Shown here piece after piece: positions 17,300 to 24,369 of a stretch of DNA of 64,000 bases. Source of the stretch: Bacteroidia bacterium 43-41. GTDB taxonomy: Bacteria > Bacteroidota > Bacteroidia > Bacteroidales > Dysgonomonadaceae. Both the position numbers and the translations under genes were made by a program. The stretch covers positions 161,730-225,729 of the forward strand of contig MKTD01000014.1 in assembly GCA_001898165.1 (NCBI GenBank), written 5' to 3'. Every line of letters begins with the position of its first letter. Position 1 is the first letter of the stretch. Under the pieces are notes generated by a model. That model saw nothing but the letters and a program-made list of their open reading frames with translations, did not search any database and was not told the DNA's origin.

Positions 17300-18559
17300 T
17301 TATCTGACTATCGTCTGCGCCCTGTCTGGGCCTACCGAAACGATGGCGACAGGTACGCCCAGCTCTTCTTCCAAAAACGAAAGGTAAGCATTAAACTCTT
17401 CGGGGAACTCATCTTCCGACTGCATCTTCGTCATATCGGTTTTCCAACCCGGCAGTTCAACAAGAACAGGTTCAATGTTCTCCGTGATGTCGAAAGGCAA
17501 ATCTTCCGTTTCTTCTCCGTTAATCTTGTAAGCCACACATACCTTAATGGTTTCGAAGGTATCCAGCACGTCACTTTTCATCATCACCAGCTTGGTTACC
17601 CCGTTGAGCATCACCGTATAGCGAAGCGCTACCAGGTCAATCCATCCGCAGCGTCGCGGACGCCCGGTAACGGAGCCGTACTCATGGCCCAAATCGCGCA
17701 TCTGCTGTCCGTCTTCATCGAACAGTTCCGTAGGAAACGGGCCGCTGCCCACACGGGTACAGTATGCCTTAAAAATACCGAACACATCGCGGATTTTGCG
17801 GGGAGCAACGCCTAATCCTGTACAAGCACCGGCACAAATGGTGTTGGATGAGGTAACAAACGGATAGGAGCCAAAATCGATATCGAGCATAGAGCCTTGT
17901 GCACCTTCGGCAAGCACACTCTTGCCCCCCACCAGTGATTGATTGATGTAATGTTCCGAATCGATAATATTGAACGATTTCAATTTCTCTATTCCGGCAA
18001 ACCATTCATTTTCAACCCCTTCCAAAACGTATTTATGACCGTATCGGGCAAGCATCTCGATATGTCTTGCCGTTGCTTTTTTGTATTTCTCTTCAAAATT
18101 GTGGAACAGGTCTCCCACTCTCAAACCGGTTCTACTCACTTTATCGGTATAAGCCGGACCGATTCCTTTTCCGGTTGTTCCGATTTTTGAATCGCCTTTC
18201 GCCTGTTCCATCGCTTCGTCAAGCAAGCGGTGAGTAGGCAAAATTAAATGTGCTTTCTTTGAAATATACAACCGGTCGGTCAATGCATGCCCCGACGCTT
18301 CCAACGCTTCCACCTCAGTCTTGAACAGGGCCGGGTCGAGCACAACGCCATTTCCGATAATATTGATTTTCCCTTGTTGAAAAATCCCCGACGGGATCGA
18401 TCTCAGTACATATTTCTGATTTTCAAACTCCAACGTATGACCGGCATTTGGCCCGCCCTGAAAACGAGCCACAATATCGTAATTGGGCGTTAAAACATCC
18501 ACAACTTTTCCTTTTCCTTCATCGCCCCACTGGAGGCCTAAAATTACATCTACATCCAT
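17300..18559 (-). CDS. purA: Adenylosuccinate synthetase
   Basis: 419 aa. It condenses IMP and aspartate with GTP hydrolysis in AMP synthesis. The N-terminal signature DVILGLQWGDEGKGKVVDVL contains the catalytic Asp and P-loop, with FQGGPNAGHTLEF (catalytic His) and KIGTTGKGIGPAYTDKVSRTGLRVGDL downstream; GSVTGRPRRCGWIDLVALRY marks the C-terminal half. It is cytoplasmic. It follows the Fur-family gene by 19 bases. Confidence 0.97.
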   Translation of the reverse strand: MDVDVILGLQWGDEGKGKVVDVLTPNYDIVARFQGGPNAGHTLEFENQKYVLRSIPSGIFQQGKINIIGNGVVLDPALFKTEVEALEASGHALTDRLYISKKAHLILPTHRLLDEAMEQAKGDSKIGTTGKGIGPAYTDKVSRTGLRVGDLFHNFEEKYKKATARHIEMLARYGHKYVLEGVENEWFAGIEKLKSFNIIDSEHYINQSLVGGKSVLAEGAQGSMLDIDFGSYPFVTSSNTICAGACTGLGVAPRKIRDVFGIFKAYCTRVGSGPFPTELFDEDGQQMRDLGHEYGSVTGRPRRCGWIDLVALRYTVMLNGVTKLVMMKSDVLDTFETIKVCVAYKINGEETEDLPFDITENIEPVLVELPGWKTDMTKMQSEDEFPEEFNAYLSFLEEELGVPVAIVSVGPDRAQTIVR

Positions 18560-18578
18560 TTCTTACCTCTTATTGTTA

Positions 18579-19070
18579 TTATTTTTTCGCTTCATTATTC
18601 AGCCTTCTCAACGCAATTTTCTTTGCATGGCTGCACTTGCTGCAAATCCCGTAAATATACATGCTGTAATAACTTACGGTAAATTTTTTAATCTTTCGCT
18701 GCTGCGCCGGAGTGAACAGGTTGCCGTTTTTGGTTTCCCAAACTTCGCCACAGCTGGTGCATATGATATGATCGTGATTTTCATTACCGTAGGCACGTTC
18801 GTATTTCGAAATATTTCCGCCGAACTGATGTTTCACCACCAGGCCGCAATCGAGCAGCAGTTCAATGGTATTGTAGAGTGTGGCCCGGCTGACACGGAAA
18901 TTCACATCCACCATGGATTTGTATAACGAATCCATATCAAAATGCCCTTTCGTGTTGTAAATATGATCGAGTATGGCAAATCTCTCGGGAGTTTTACGAT
19001 GCTTGTGGTCAGAGAGATACTGCATGAACTCGTCTTTCACCTGTTTTCTCAATTTTTGACTGTTATCCAT
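18579..19070 (-). CDS. Fur family transcriptional regulator
   Basis: 163 aa. N-terminal winged helix (RKTPERFAILDHIYNTKGHFDMDSLYKSMVD, RVSRATLYNTIELLLDCGLV) and a C-terminal dimerisation domain with His-rich stretch NENHDHIICTSCGEVWE and two CxxC pairs (CTSC, CSKC) forming the structural zinc site. It may sense iron, zinc or peroxide; the sequence does not decide between Fur, Zur and PerR. It is the first gene of the fur-purA-pcm unit. A repeat element occupies its upstream gap (19121-19232). Confidence 0.9.
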   Translation of the reverse strand: MDNSQKLRKQVKDEFMQYLSDHKHRKTPERFAILDHIYNTKGHFDMDSLYKSMVDVNFRVSRATLYNTIELLLDCGLVVKHQFGGNISKYERAYGNENHDHIICTSCGEVWETKNGNLFTPAQQRKIKKFTVSYYSMYIYGICSKCSHAKKIALRRLNNEAKK

Positions 19071-19120
19071 AGTACAAAAATATTCCTTTTTTCAATCGTT
19101 TGAAGTTATTTTTCTATATT

Positions 19121-19232
19121 TTTAAAAAGACTGTTTAAATCTGTTTTGCTATTCAAAAAGAATTATTTTCAGGAGAGTTCTCTCTTGTTTTGGCGATAAT
19201 AGCGGGATAAAAAATTCAAACAGCTTCTAAAG
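19121..19232. repeat. Short MITE-like element, repeat family B (complete copy)
   Basis: 112 bases bounded by imperfect inverted ends: AAAAAGACTGTTTAAAT on the left and, read from the right, CTTTAGAAGCTGTTTGAA. The core (19134-19206) matches, in the opposite orientation, 36735-36805, including TTTTGCTATTCAAAAAGAAT and the near-palindrome GAGAGTTCTCTC. It fills most of the gap between the divergent-looking ends of fur and the GH10-like gene, so it may supply or disrupt the fur promoter. Confidence 0.6.
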
Positions 19233-19245
19233 ATACACATTAATA

Positions 19246-20697
19246 TCATTTAATTGTTTCGGAGTGGACAAAAAATGCCGGATAACAAATTTCACTCTCG
19301 TTGTGATATGAGTCTGAAGCCGTCACAAAATAATAATATCCCTTTTCATCAATGAGAGCGGAATAGTCAAAAACGGGCTCTCGCAATCCCGTGGCAAGGA
19401 TATTTTCGGCATTATCGACATCAAAATCTTCCGTTTCACTCCTGTAAACATTGTAGGTGACACGCGTCCCCGCATTATCGGTTTTCCACTTCAACTGCAA
19501 TTTTCCGTTCACGTTTTCGGCTGTTAAATCGTACGGTGCTTTAGGAATTTCATTCGAAAGCCAGGTCATCGCGGGCAGTTTTGCCGGATGGCGGTAATAG
19601 TGGTCAATGGCATTCAAGATCCCTTTCGTGTTCGACAAGACATTATCTGCCCGGAAGTATGCCTGCCCGGAAGACTCGCTCTTTCTCGTGTAATCGATCT
19701 GATTCACGATATCTTGCCGGCTCCATCCCAATTCGATCATCTGATAAGTACCTAATCCCGGAACGATAATGCGACTGTTCCCATTCTCAAGCCAATCGTC
19801 CACAAAAGGATAAAAAAGATGCTCTTTGTAGTACATCATCGGATAGAGGGCATCGTGTTTACCCATTTTCATCCACTGTGCAGCATCCTGAAAAACAGTT
19901 TCAAAAGCCGTCCACCCAGCGCCTCTGTTTCCCAACGCCCGATAACGCCCTAATGGAGCGCTACTGACCTGCACCCATTTTTTTTGACTTTTCACCCAAT
20001 CGTAAGCTTTGGTCACAAAGCGGGTAATGTTGTCCCTGCGCCATTCTTCTATTGTTTTCCCCTTACCGTGGAGCCTGTACATCCCTGCATCCGGAAATTT
20101 TCCCGTATTGTCCGGATACCGGATATAGTCGAACTGAATACCGTCGATATCATAATTTACAACTATCTCCTTAACCATAGATAAAAGATAATCGTCGGTT
20201 TTTGGATTGCCCGGATCAAGAAACCATTCACCCCGGTATTTTTTAGTTATAGACGGGTTTATCCGGGTTACCGATCTTGCACCTAAACTCCTGACGTGCT
20301 TATCTCCTCCCAACGGATAGGTAACCAGCCAGGCATGTAACTCCATACCGCGTTTATGGCACTCCTCTATGGCGAAAGCCAACGGATCGAATTTAGGTTT
20401 CCCGTATCCGGACGGGACAATAATCGATGCTAGCGGCTCAATTTTTGAATCATAAAACACCTCGCCCCTCGCCCTGACCTGAAATATCACGGTATTGAAA
20501 TTGTATCTCTGCAAACTATCGAGCATGGCAACAAGTTCCCTCTTTTGCTCCTGCTGGCTGATTTTATTTCTCGGCCAGTCGAGTCCGTAATTAGTCGTCA
20601 GCCAGACTGCTCTAACCTCAGAAGCAGGTAGCTGGACAGAAAAAATTCTCATCGGGATATACAAAAAAACGATGAGAAGCAGGTATGTTTTATTCAT
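19246..20697 (-). CDS. Secreted GH10-like (DUF187/YngK-type) glycoside hydrolase
   Basis: 483 aa. Signal peptide 1-20 (TYLLLIVFLYIPMRIFS), then a TIM-barrel domain of the GHL10/DUF187 family: EVRAVWLTTNYGLDWP, YNFNTVIFQVRARGEVFY, GIQFDYIRYPDN and LYPMMYYKEHLFYPFVDDWL. A fibronectin-III-like module fills about 385-475. Family members such as YngK are thought to act on cell-wall or exopolysaccharide glycans; the substrate is unproven. It is monocistronic and leftward. Upstream, a TAAATTTG -7-like box exists but lacks a well-spaced -33. Confidence 0.85.
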   Translation of the reverse strand: MNKTYLLLIVFLYIPMRIFSVQLPASEVRAVWLTTNYGLDWPRNKISQQEQKRELVAMLDSLQRYNFNTVIFQVRARGEVFYDSKIEPLASIIVPSGYGKPKFDPLAFAIEECHKRGMELHAWLVTYPLGGDKHVRSLGARSVTRINPSITKKYRGEWFLDPGNPKTDDYLLSMVKEIVVNYDIDGIQFDYIRYPDNTGKFPDAGMYRLHGKGKTIEEWRRDNITRFVTKAYDWVKSQKKWVQVSSAPLGRYRALGNRGAGWTAFETVFQDAAQWMKMGKHDALYPMMYYKEHLFYPFVDDWLENGNSRIIVPGLGTYQMIELGWSRQDIVNQIDYTRKSESSGQAYFRADNVLSNTKGILNAIDHYYRHPAKLPAMTWLSNEIPKAPYDLTAENVNGKLQLKWKTDNAGTRVTYNVYRSETEDFDVDNAENILATGLREPVFDYSALIDEKGYYYFVTASDSYHNESEICYPAFFVHSETIK

Positions 20698-20777
20698 TAA
20701 TTAAAATCGTTCTAAACTTAGCGATACAAATTTAAAACAAAATTGCAGTGCCGGTGCACTTTTTTCGAATGTTAACA

Positions 20778-20802
20778 TTTAGAAACTGTTCAAATTTCTT
20801 AG
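20778..20802. repeat. Solo end of repeat family B
   Basis: TTTAGAAACTGTTCAAAT followed by TTCTTAG. It differs by one base over 18 from the left end of the element at 36628. No matching second end is seen before tatA. It lies in the 233-base divergent gap between the GH10-like gene and tatA. Confidence 0.5.
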
Positions 20803-20857
20803 TATCGCCAGCGTGTCATTACGATGTGATATTTTACAAAACTTTATGCCAATAGTA

Positions 20858-20888
20858 TTGCAAAACTTAATAATTAATTCTACTTTTG
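20858..20888 (+). promoter_or_regulatory. Promoter of the tatA operon
   Basis: TTG at 20858-20860, exactly 20 bases, then a perfect -7 element TACTTTTG at 20881-20888. It predicts a leader of about 35 bases before tatA. This is one of the best promoter matches in the window. Confidence 0.7.
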
Positions 20889-20930
20889 TATGTTTGTAAT
20901 AATTAAATAAACAGATTAACAAAAAAACCT

Positions 20931-21140
20931 ATGAATCCACTTCTTTTTAATTTAAATGGATGGGAAATTCCCATTATTGTTTTAGTTATCCTGATCCTTT
21001 TCGGTGGAAAGAAAATACCCGAATTTATGAAAGGGCTGGGAAAAGGAATCAACAGCTTCAAAAAGGGACTGAATGATATTGAAGAAGATATTAAAGCCGA
21101 TCCGTCTGACAAAAAGACATCGTCCACAAACAATCAATAA
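20931..21140 (+). CDS. tatA: Twin-arginine translocase subunit TatA/TatE
   Basis: 69 aa. One transmembrane helix (about 12-26, [15 protein letters not shown]), the conserved Phe-Gly hinge, an amphipathic helix ([23 protein letters not shown]) and a short charged tail. TatA forms the protein-conducting assembly for folded proteins in the inner membrane. No tatB is present, as in many two-component Tat systems. 98 bases separate it from tatC and contain a hairpin that may lower tatC expression. A Tat-type signal on the oxidoreductase at 57958 suggests a client. Confidence 0.95.
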   Translation: MNPLLFNLNGWEIPIIVLVILILFGGKKIPEFMKGLGKGINSFKKGLNDIEEDIKADPSDKKTSSTNNQ

Positions 21141-21174
21141 CTCAACTTTCGGGTTATTGTAATAATCACCTGTT

Positions 21175-21212
21175 CTCGGGATCAATCCATGACTTTGTGG
21201 ATTTTTTCCGAG
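21175..21212 (+). terminator. Hairpin between tatA and tatC, possible leaky terminator
   Basis: CTCGG (21175-21179) pairs with CCGAG (21208-21212) and AATCCA (21184-21189) with TGGATT (21198-21203); TTTT follows the inner stem. The inner stem plus T-run resembles a weak intrinsic terminator, which would favour excess TatA over TatC. Confidence 0.45.
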
Positions 21213-21238
21213 ATTAAATTCTATAATCTATCGGCTGC

Positions 21239-22069
21239 ATGAAAGAGAAAGAAATGTCCTTTTGGGACCATCTCGAGGAATTCCGTTGGACTTTGATACG
21301 CATTATCGCTGCGGTGCTTGTTTTGTCCATTGCCGGATTCATCCTTGTCCCTCGTATTTTCGACTCGATAATTCTTGCGCCCACCTCGTCTGATTTTGTC
21401 ACATATAGGTTTTTGGAAGGAGCCAGTAAATACATTCCTTTCCTCCCCGATTTTTCTGCGGAATCTTTTCATGTTGAAATGTTGAACATTAACATGACAA
21501 CGCAGTTCATGACCTATATTTCCACTTCCCTGACATTTGCCGTCCTTCTGACCATCCCATATATTTTGTTTGAAATCTGGCGCTTTATCAGCCCTGCCCT
21601 GTACGAAAATGAAACAAAAGGAGTAAGAATGGCATTCGGCTTTGGCGGTGTGATGTTCGTGATAGGTTGCCTGGTAGGTTATTTTATTGTTTTTCCGTTG
21701 ATCTTTCGATTTCTTATTACTTTTGAATTAAGTGATGTCATTAAAAACAGCATTTCGCTCGATTCATACATGAACAATTTTTACACCCTCATCCTTATTA
21801 TGGGAGTGGTGTTTGAGTTACCACTTGTTTTCTGGCTTTTATCCAATCTGGGATTAATATACCGTTCTTTCTTCCGCAAGTATCGCAGGCACGCAGTGGT
21901 AGGCTCCTTGATACTGGCAGCCCTGATCACCCCGTCGGGTGACCCGTTTTCGCTCTTCGTGGTTACCATACCGCTTTATATGCTTTGGGAGATAAGTGCA
22001 CTTGTGGTAAAAAAAGAACCTCCGGAAGAAGAAGAGGAGGAAGAAGTTTTGCCGGCGATTATGGAGTAA
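21239..22069 (+). CDS. tatC: Sec-independent translocase TatC
   Basis: 276 aa with six predicted membrane helices. The N-terminal family motif MSFWDHLEEFRWTLIRI (signal-peptide recognition, conserved Glu) and FEIWRFISPALYENE are present, as is LSNLGLIYRSFFRKYRRHAVVGSLILAALITPSGDPFS. TatC binds the twin-arginine signal peptide in the inner membrane. The C-terminus carries a short acidic run (PPEEEEEEEV). The LytTR regulator begins 23 bases later, so the four genes tatA-tatC-regulator-kinase may be read together. Confidence 0.95.
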   Translation: MKEKEMSFWDHLEEFRWTLIRIIAAVLVLSIAGFILVPRIFDSIILAPTSSDFVTYRFLEGASKYIPFLPDFSAESFHVEMLNINMTTQFMTYISTSLTFAVLLTIPYILFEIWRFISPALYENETKGVRMAFGFGGVMFVIGCLVGYFIVFPLIFRFLITFELSDVIKNSISLDSYMNNFYTLILIMGVVFELPLVFWLLSNLGLIYRSFFRKYRRHAVVGSLILAALITPSGDPFSLFVVTIPLYMLWEISALVVKKEPPEEEEEEEVLPAIME

Positions 22070-22092
22070 ATGGTAAAAGGCTTATCAATTTT

Positions 22093-22842
22093 ATGGATAT
22101 TCTTATTATTGAAGATGAGTGCTTATTGGCCGATGAATTACAAGAAAAGCTTTTACATATAAACCCATCGTATAACATTGTAGCAAAACTTCATGGAGTA
22201 GATGAGGCAGTGGAGTGGCTCAACGACAACTCTTGCGACCTGATTTTTATGGATATCCAATTGAGTGACGGGCTTTCTTTTTCCATTTTCGACAAAATAG
22301 AAGTGCAAACTCCGGTTATTTTCACTACTGCTTACGATCAATACGCCATACAAGCATTCGATGTAAACAGCATAGCCTATATTCTGAAGCCCGTAGAAGA
22401 ATCTGAAATAAAAAAAGCGTTGAGTAAATATAAATCACTCGAACGCTCATACATAAGTAATTTACAAAAACTCATTTCAGAAATTCAGCCGAAAAAATCA
22501 TCTTATAAAGAGCAGTTAATCTTAACACATGGCACCGTAAAAAAGGTTGTAAGTATAAATGAAATTTCTTATTTTCAGGCCGATGACAGGTATGTTTTCG
22601 CTTTTACGACGTTTGCCAAACGCCTGTTTTGCGATTCTACCTTGAAGGATTTGGAAAATATTCTAAATCCGGATCTGTTTTTCCGGATCAACCGTACTTT
22701 TATTATTCGAAAAGATGCTGTAGAAGAGTGGGTTCCACTTTCAAAAGGCAGAATCAAAGTACGCATGAAGCATAAACCATTCGAAGGATTTATTGTTAGC
22801 AGGGCCCGTTCACAGCAATTCAAATCATGGTTGAAAAATTGA
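22093..22842 (+). CDS. LytTR-type response regulator
   Basis: 249 aa from the ATG at 22093; the longer frame from 21985 overlaps tatC by 85 bases and adds non-homologous residues. Receiver domain: acidic pocket IIEDE, phospho-acceptor D54 (LIFMDIQ), T79 region (IFTTAYD) and K99 (YILKPVEE). The C-terminal LytTR DNA-binding domain spans about 145-249 (RYVFAFTTFAKRLFCDSTLKDLENIL, FFRINRTFIIRKDAVEEW). It is partner of the kinase whose start overlaps its stop. Its target is unknown; the protease-SusCD operon just downstream is a candidate by position only. Confidence 0.92.
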   Translation: MDILIIEDECLLADELQEKLLHINPSYNIVAKLHGVDEAVEWLNDNSCDLIFMDIQLSDGLSFSIFDKIEVQTPVIFTTAYDQYAIQAFDVNSIAYILKPVEESEIKKALSKYKSLERSYISNLQKLISEIQPKKSSYKEQLILTHGTVKKVVSINEISYFQADDRYVFAFTTFAKRLFCDSTLKDLENILNPDLFFRINRTFIIRKDAVEEWVPLSKGRIKVRMKHKPFEGFIVSRARSQQFKSWLKN

Positions 22843-24278
22843 TGGCCAAGTTGCTTAAAAGCCCCTATTTTTGGACGGGGATATTGTTGTTTAGCCTGGT
22901 AACTCTCTATTCCTATCATAAAGAAAAACAGGTAGAAAAAGATGCTTCGCTCAAAATAGAAAAAATGGTGCAAAGCGTGTGTATAAGTAATATCGGCACG
23001 TTTAAAACCCTCCTGCTTCATCAGGTAGAGCAGATGAAGCTCCTGAGGGACGCATCGCATCACTCTCAAAAAGAGCTGCAACGCACCTTCGATTATGTCG
23101 CTCAAAAAAACGACCTGATGCAAAAAATATCCATAACGGATTGGAAGAAAAACGATACCAATTATCTGATGAGACCAATATGCAACGACACGTTAATGTG
23201 TATTCGCATAAGTGTACCGTTAGGGGACCAATCACCGGGGAACAAGGCTTTAACATTAGAAATCCCGCTGAGTACACTCCATCGTGAAATTGCCGAAAAC
23301 AAAAGTTTCTCTTATGCATACCTTACCCTGAGTTATCGTGATATTTATATCTTCCATCCCGACGAATCAAAAATCGGCCAACCTGTTGAACCGTCAAATC
23401 GTTTTAATCCAGCAACAGATAAAGAAAAATCCATTACCGAAGTATTCTCAGACTACCTGAGCATACCCGTCGATAGGTATTACGAACAAATAGATATGGG
23501 AGGCGAAACCTGGACATTTACAGCCAATGTGCCCGGAATCAGTTTCAAAGAGCTCGTAACCAACACTCACAGTGCGTTTGTTTATATGACATTATTTACG
23601 TCGATAGCTTTTATCGTAATATTCCTTTTGGGAATACTACACTGGCAAAAAGAATTTTTGAAGCGGCAACAGATTCAGGAAGAAAAAATAAACTTAGAGC
23701 TGAAAAACGAATATCAGAAACAACAGGCGCTGGCAACAGAACTCGAACAGTTGAAGAGCGGATTAAATCCCCACTTTCTGTTCAATTCACTGAGCAGTTT
23801 AAAAATATTGGTAAGCAAGCAGCCCGAAGAAGCTAAAAATTTTGCTGTTTCCCTCTCCAATTTATACCGATACCTATTAAAACAAGAAAAGTGCGACTCT
23901 ATTTTTTTGAGGGACGAATTAGAATTCACTCAAAACTATATTTACCTGCAACAAATCCGCTTCGCAAATCGCATCAAGGTGAAAATCGATGTGGATAAAA
24001 ACTGCTTAGATAAAAAAGTCCCGCCCATAGCATTGCAATTACTTGTAGAAAATTGCATCAAGCACACCAAAATGTCTTATCAGCAACCTTTAGAAGTAGA
24101 AATTTATACAGACTCTGATTATTTAACGGTAAAGAACAATTATAATCCATCCGAAAGCACTTCCTCATCGGGCAAAGGATTAGAAAATTTAACCAAACGG
24201 TATTCACACCTTACCACCCGGCCCTGTGCCTTTTACATAGAAAAAAATGAATTTATAGCCAGAATCCCTCTCTTATAA
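22827..24278 (+). CDS. LytS-type sensor histidine kinase
   Basis: 483 aa. Two membrane helices (about 11-29 and 256-275) frame an extracytoplasmic sensor region of about 225 residues with no recognised domain. A coiled segment (KEFLKRQQIQEEKINLELKNEYQKQ) leads to the His_kinase domain, with phospho-accepting H316 in LNPHFLFNSLSSLK, and a HATPase region with VPPIALQLLVENCIKHT and GKGLENLTKRY. ATG at 22827 overlaps the regulator by 16 bases; an alternative ATG at 22842 forms a TGATG overlap, equally good for coupling. Confidence 0.92.
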   Translation: MVEKLMAKLLKSPYFWTGILLFSLVTLYSYHKEKQVEKDASLKIEKMVQSVCISNIGTFKTLLLHQVEQMKLLRDASHHSQKELQRTFDYVAQKNDLMQKISITDWKKNDTNYLMRPICNDTLMCIRISVPLGDQSPGNKALTLEIPLSTLHREIAENKSFSYAYLTLSYRDIYIFHPDESKIGQPVEPSNRFNPATDKEKSITEVFSDYLSIPVDRYYEQIDMGGETWTFTANVPGISFKELVTNTHSAFVYMTLFTSIAFIVIFLLGILHWQKEFLKRQQIQEEKINLELKNEYQKQQALATELEQLKSGLNPHFLFNSLSSLKILVSKQPEEAKNFAVSLSNLYRYLLKQEKCDSIFLRDELEFTQNYIYLQQIRFANRIKVKIDVDKNCLDKKVPPIALQLLVENCIKHTKMSYQQPLEVEIYTDSDYLTVKNNYNPSESTSSSGKGLENLTKRYSHLTTRPCAFYIEKNEFIARIPLL

Positions 24279-24369
24279 AATCCACTTCACTGCAAAAAAA
24301 ACACCACTCACTACATATTTTTTGTAAAATTAATTTATTGTGATTTTCTTTCGGAAAATTTATAAACTT

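Noticed and set aside
16874..17815. 313-codon open frame on the plus strand
   Set aside because: Antisense across pcm and purA, both of which are conserved; composition is a shadow of those genes.
21985..22092. Longer start for the LytTR regulator
   Set aside because: It would overlap tatC by 85 bases and adds 36 Arg/Gly-rich residues that come from reading tatC in another frame.
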